A stretch of DNA of 64,000 bases from Bacteroidota bacterium. GTDB taxonomy: Bacteria > Bacteroidota > Bacteroidia > Chitinophagales > Chitinophagaceae. Below are positions 60,936-64,000 of the stretch, one piece after another. The notes under the pieces are model-generated. The model did no database searches. It was not told the origin of the DNA and saw only the letters and a list, made by a program, of their open reading frames with translations. The position numbers and the translations under genes were made by a program. The stretch covers positions 1 through 64,000 of the forward strand of contig JAFDYF010000020.1 in the NCBI GenBank assembly GCA_018267575.1, written 5' to 3'. How positions within the stretch are numbered: the first letter of the stretch is position 1; each line of letters opens with the position of its first letter.

Positions 60936-63293
60936 TTAAGCCATCTGATTTTCAACTTCTCCATGTTCCAATTTATTTATTTCCATTTCAGCAGCGCTAT
61001 TCTTCAAATTTTTTCTGCGGCTCAGTATAAACCATGTTAATGGAATTACACCACCGAGAGTAAATATTGCACCACCCAAAATGCGCATCCAAGACAGGGT
61101 TTGAAAACCTGCACTGTCGATAAACTGGTTACTGCGTGCATACCATAAACCGCTTTCAGTAACTGTTTTAAACTGCCAAACTCCGGCAGGGAATAAATCC
61201 ATCAAGACCATTAATAGTAAGCCAACATTAATACTCCAGAAAACAGTTTTAATTATGCGTGGGTTCCAGAAATTTGATTTGAATAAAAGTTGGCAACAAA
61301 AAAGAATAGCAGCCAGTGCAAGGTTTCCATACACACCCATTAACGCAGCATGCCCATGATTAACGGTGAGATAAGTGCCATGCTCGTAATAATTGGCTAT
61401 AGGCAGGTTGATGATGAAACCCATAACTCCTGCACCGAAAAAATTCCAGAAGTTTACGCCGAGTAAAAACAAAAACACCTCAGAAAATCCAAATTGTTTT
61501 CTGTAATCTCCATTTACCCCATTGTTTTGCTCCAGTAATTTTGGCAACTTTTTAAAACGCCATGCTTCGAGGGTGAGCAGCACCAAGGGTACCACCTGCA
61601 AAGTGGAAAACACAGAACCCAGTGCCATTGTAAAAACAGGTTTGGCATTCCAGTAAAAGTTATGTGAAATGCCAAGTAAGCCCGAGCCAAGAAACAAAAG
61701 CGTTGCAAGATAAATAACACGTATAGTAGCCTGGCGGCTTACCAGCCCCATCATTACCATAAAATATCCAATGAGTACCGTGGTAAATACTTCAAAGAAA
61801 GCTTCTGCCCACATGTGCACTACCATCCAGCGCCAGAAATCGGCAATAACAAAATTTGTTCGTGGTGTAGCAATAAAGCCCGACATCAGCAAGATGATGA
61901 TACTGAAAGTGGCATATACCAGCCAATTGGGTAATGCCCAGGGTTGATTTACTTTTAAAACAGGTTTAATGCCACGATAGATGGTTACAGCCCAAATAAT
62001 AAATACAACACCCAGAATTATTTGCCATGCTTTACCAAGTTCCACATATTCCCATCCCTGGTTGCCAAACCAATACCATTTATTTGCTGCAAGCAAACCT
62101 TGTGGCCCTAATAACATTCCGGCAAATGAACCGCCGGTTAAAATAACGGTAAGCCAGAAAATAGTGTTGATGAGTTTTAACTGACCTGCAGTTTGCTTTG
62201 GAGAAACCAGCGACATCATAAAGAATGACCCACCAATCCAGCAGGCAGAAATCCAAATGAGCGATAATTGTATGTGCCAGCTTCTTGTTACTGTTACAGG
62301 TATATTTTCTGAAATATCTACACCAAAGAATTTAGTAAAACCAACAAAGTCGTGAATGGTTAAAATACCAGCCAGCACCTGGATAGCGAACAACAGCATG
62401 GCAACATAAAAATATTTGTAAGTGGCACGCTGAATGGCAGTGGGATGAAAATTTTTGATATCATCTCTTGTCATAAATGACTGCGACTTGCTGGTGAATA
62501 CCTCATCGTTCAACTTTTCTAATTTGCCGTGATAAAAAAGCACGATACCCAAACCCAAAATCAAACCAAGCGAGCCAATTATACTCCATAAAATTATGGG
62601 TGCTGTGGGTGTATTGCCGGCCTGTGGGTCATATGGCCAGTTATGTGTGTAGCTGTATGTTTCACCAGGCCGGTCAACTGCGCAAACCCATGCCCCCCAA
62701 AAGAAAAATGCAGTAAGTGATTTTATTTCGTTGGCATCGGTAATATATTTTGCAGGATGCATCGCTTCAGCAAAGGAAGCATTGGTAAACTTATTGCTAT
62801 AATATTTCACCAGTTCATTAGCGGCATATACCTGTGCATCAGATAATGCAACCGAATTTTCTGATGATTGATATACATTTTTCTTTAGTTCATCTTTTAC
62901 CTGTTGGGCAATACCCTGTTTGAGCAGCGCTGCATTTTCATTTACATTGCCACTATTTTGCTTTGCATAATAATCATTCATTGATTGAGAAATATTATGC
63001 AGCGCTTCGGCAGTAAAATCAGGACCACGGTAACCACCATCGCCAAACATGGTACCGTATTCCATCAATGCATACTTCTGAAACACCTCCTGCCCGTTTA
63101 AAATATCTTCTTTAGTAAAAACATTTTCGCCTTGTTTTGTCAGAAAAGAAGCAATAGGAGGGGCTTCCGTATAGGTATGTTTGCCTATTAAAAAAACACC
63201 CGTTGCGCTAACACAAAAAATGGTCAGCAACGGAAACCACCAGTTTTTGGGATTAAGCAGGTATTTGATAAAACTTTTATTTTCCATAACCAT
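60936..63293 (-). CDS. norB: Quinol-type nitric oxide reductase NorB (qNOR)
   Basis: This 785-residue protein is a qNOR: an N-terminal periplasmic cytochrome-c-like domain without a CxxCH heme-c motif is fused to a 12-helix core. Active-site residues H493, E497 and E501 (HMWAEAFFE) match the HxxxExxxE pattern of NO reductases, where the Tyr of oxidases is absent; H340 is a likely heme ligand. It reduces two NO to N2O using quinol. The ATG at 63287 is an alternative start. It is the second, classical NO reductase beside the CuA-type enzyme. Confidence 0.95.
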   Translation of the reverse strand: MVMENKSFIKYLLNPKNWWFPLLTIFCVSATGVFLIGKHTYTEAPPIASFLTKQGENVFTKEDILNGQEVFQKYALMEYGTMFGDGGYRGPDFTAEALHNISQSMNDYYAKQNSGNVNENAALLKQGIAQQVKDELKKNVYQSSENSVALSDAQVYAANELVKYYSNKFTNASFAEAMHPAKYITDANEIKSLTAFFFWGAWVCAVDRPGETYSYTHNWPYDPQAGNTPTAPIILWSIIGSLGLILGLGIVLFYHGKLEKLNDEVFTSKSQSFMTRDDIKNFHPTAIQRATYKYFYVAMLLFAIQVLAGILTIHDFVGFTKFFGVDISENIPVTVTRSWHIQLSLIWISACWIGGSFFMMSLVSPKQTAGQLKLINTIFWLTVILTGGSFAGMLLGPQGLLAANKWYWFGNQGWEYVELGKAWQIILGVVFIIWAVTIYRGIKPVLKVNQPWALPNWLVYATFSIIILLMSGFIATPRTNFVIADFWRWMVVHMWAEAFFEVFTTVLIGYFMVMMGLVSRQATIRVIYLATLLFLGSGLLGISHNFYWNAKPVFTMALGSVFSTLQVVPLVLLTLEAWRFKKLPKLLEQNNGVNGDYRKQFGFSEVFLFLLGVNFWNFFGAGVMGFIINLPIANYYEHGTYLTVNHGHAALMGVYGNLALAAILFCCQLLFKSNFWNPRIIKTVFWSINVGLLLMVLMDLFPAGVWQFKTVTESGLWYARSNQFIDSAGFQTLSWMRILGGAIFTLGGVIPLTWFILSRRKNLKNSAAEMEINKLEHGEVENQMA

Positions 63294-63375
63294 ATTTGTT
63301 AAATGCTATTTGAATGTGTCGTGTATATAGATGTAGGTAATTTGTTTTACTGATCCTTTCATATTTTCTGCTGTT

Positions 63376-63999
63376 TTACTTATTACTTTCCGTTGAAGAA
63401 GTGCCAAAAATCCAATCCCATAATTGAGTGGATACGCCAAAGTCTTTATAGGGGTTTCTGTAGTGATGAAAACTGTGATGATTCCACAAACCTTTAAAAA
63501 TCCCTGGCCGTTTTATCCTGTGTTGTGCATAATGAAATGAAATATAAAAAACATACCCCAGCATAAAGCCGCCAAAAAAAGGGAATGAAAAATCTTTTAA
63601 TGCAAGCCAGAATAACCCAAAGAAAACAGAAGCGATGACCATGGCCGGAAGCGGGGGCATTGCCAGCCTGTCCGGGTCCTTCGGGTATTGATGATGTATG
63701 CCATGTGCATTATGCTGAAGTTTGTATAAAAACCTGGAGTTTGTTTCAGTGTGATACAAAAACCTGTGAACCATGTATTCGGCAAATGTCCAAAACAACA
63801 CTCCGCCGGCAAAAAGAGCCAATGTATTCAATAGTGGCAAAATGATTTTTGCAAGACTATACCAAACTGCAACTCCTGCAACAATTGTCCATAAAAGTTG
63901 GGCCACCCAAATTGGGGTTCGGGAGAAGTATTTCTCCATAACCTGGTTTTTGAACAATACCCCTTTCTCTGCTTTTTGAGGTGCCAGATGCTGCGGCAA
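63376..63999 (-). CDS. Fatty acid hydroxylase / sterol desaturase family protein, 5' end at window edge
   Basis: This membrane protein has at least 207 residues and the histidine clusters of the fatty acid hydroxylase family: HRFLYH, HGIHH, HYAQH and HHSFHH, which bind a di-iron centre. It has three or four membrane helices. The frame stays open to base 64000, so the true start may lie outside. It is upstream of norB on the same strand (82-bp gap). Confidence 0.8.
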   Translation of the reverse strand: MPQHLAPQKAEKGVLFKNQVMEKYFSRTPIWVAQLLWTIVAGVAVWYSLAKIILPLLNTLALFAGGVLFWTFAEYMVHRFLYHTETNSRFLYKLQHNAHGIHHQYPKDPDRLAMPPLPAMVIASVFFGLFWLALKDFSFPFFGGFMLGYVFYISFHYAQHRIKRPGIFKGLWNHHSFHHYRNPYKDFGVSTQLWDWIFGTSSTESNK

Positions 64000-64000
64000 T

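Noticed and set aside
1..64000. CRISPR arrays, retrons, prophage structural genes and intact transposases
   Set aside because: No regularly spaced repeats, reverse transcriptase motifs, capsid/tail genes or complete transposase frames were found; only one integrase relic was seen.

Overview
The window comes from an AT-rich member of the Bacteroidota, probably a Chitinophagales-type denitrifying or NO-respiring bacterium. This placement is inference. It rests on TAnnTTTG-type promoter elements, a Bacteroidetes-style MobA/MobB/MobC set, LytTR regulation, DUF4395/DUF4386 proteins, quinol-type NorB and NnrS-like proteins.

Positions 1-17155 form a defence island. After the 5' part of a tRNA-Gln(UUG) gene comes a YhcG/DUF1016 PD-(D/E)xK nuclease. 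A methyltransferase follows, with its own operator-bearing promoter and an overlapping small nuclease gene. Next is a complete type I Wadjet operon (jetA-jetB-jetC-jetD). Furthest upstream is an overlapping two-gene module: a 1354-residue protein with nuclease-like residue patterns at both ends, and a 300-residue protein with a QAK nuclease-like motif. I could not match this pair to a named system, and it is the best candidate for an undescribed one. Positions 17219-20985 carry a mobilisation cassette (MobC-type coupling protein, MobB-type relaxase, MobA-type accessory protein) and a palindrome-rich likely oriT, so this DNA has travelled.

Positions 21299-32990 are bracketed by two direct copies (about 360 bp) of a small gene, one intact and one broken. 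Just inside the left copy is a relic of a tyrosine recombinase. The interior has a LytTR two-component system divergent from a row of envelope genes: hydrolases, membrane proteins, a beta-lactamase-fold hydrolase, beta-barrels and DoxX.

Positions 33036-46098 mix plasmid- or ICE-like genes (RadC, DUF932, SSB) with probable defence genes: a cyclotransferase-fold fusion protein, a Cap4-like nuclease-STAND ATPase, an AbiV-like protein, a membrane-anchored caspase-like protease and a frameshifted GmrSD-type DUF262/DUF1524 gene.

Positions 46307-64000 are all on the minus strand and form a nitric-oxide cluster. It holds a quinol-type NorB, a second CuA-containing heme-copper enzyme whose active-site Tyr is replaced by Asn (a likely NO reductase), Sco1, an NsrR-like Rrf2 regulator, a DUF59 protein, an NnrS-like protein, a DUF1858/DUF2249 protein, NDH-2, a hemerythrin fusion and an RIC repair protein with two N-terminal DUF2249 domains. 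Together they would reduce or sense NO, repair Fe-S damage and supply electrons.
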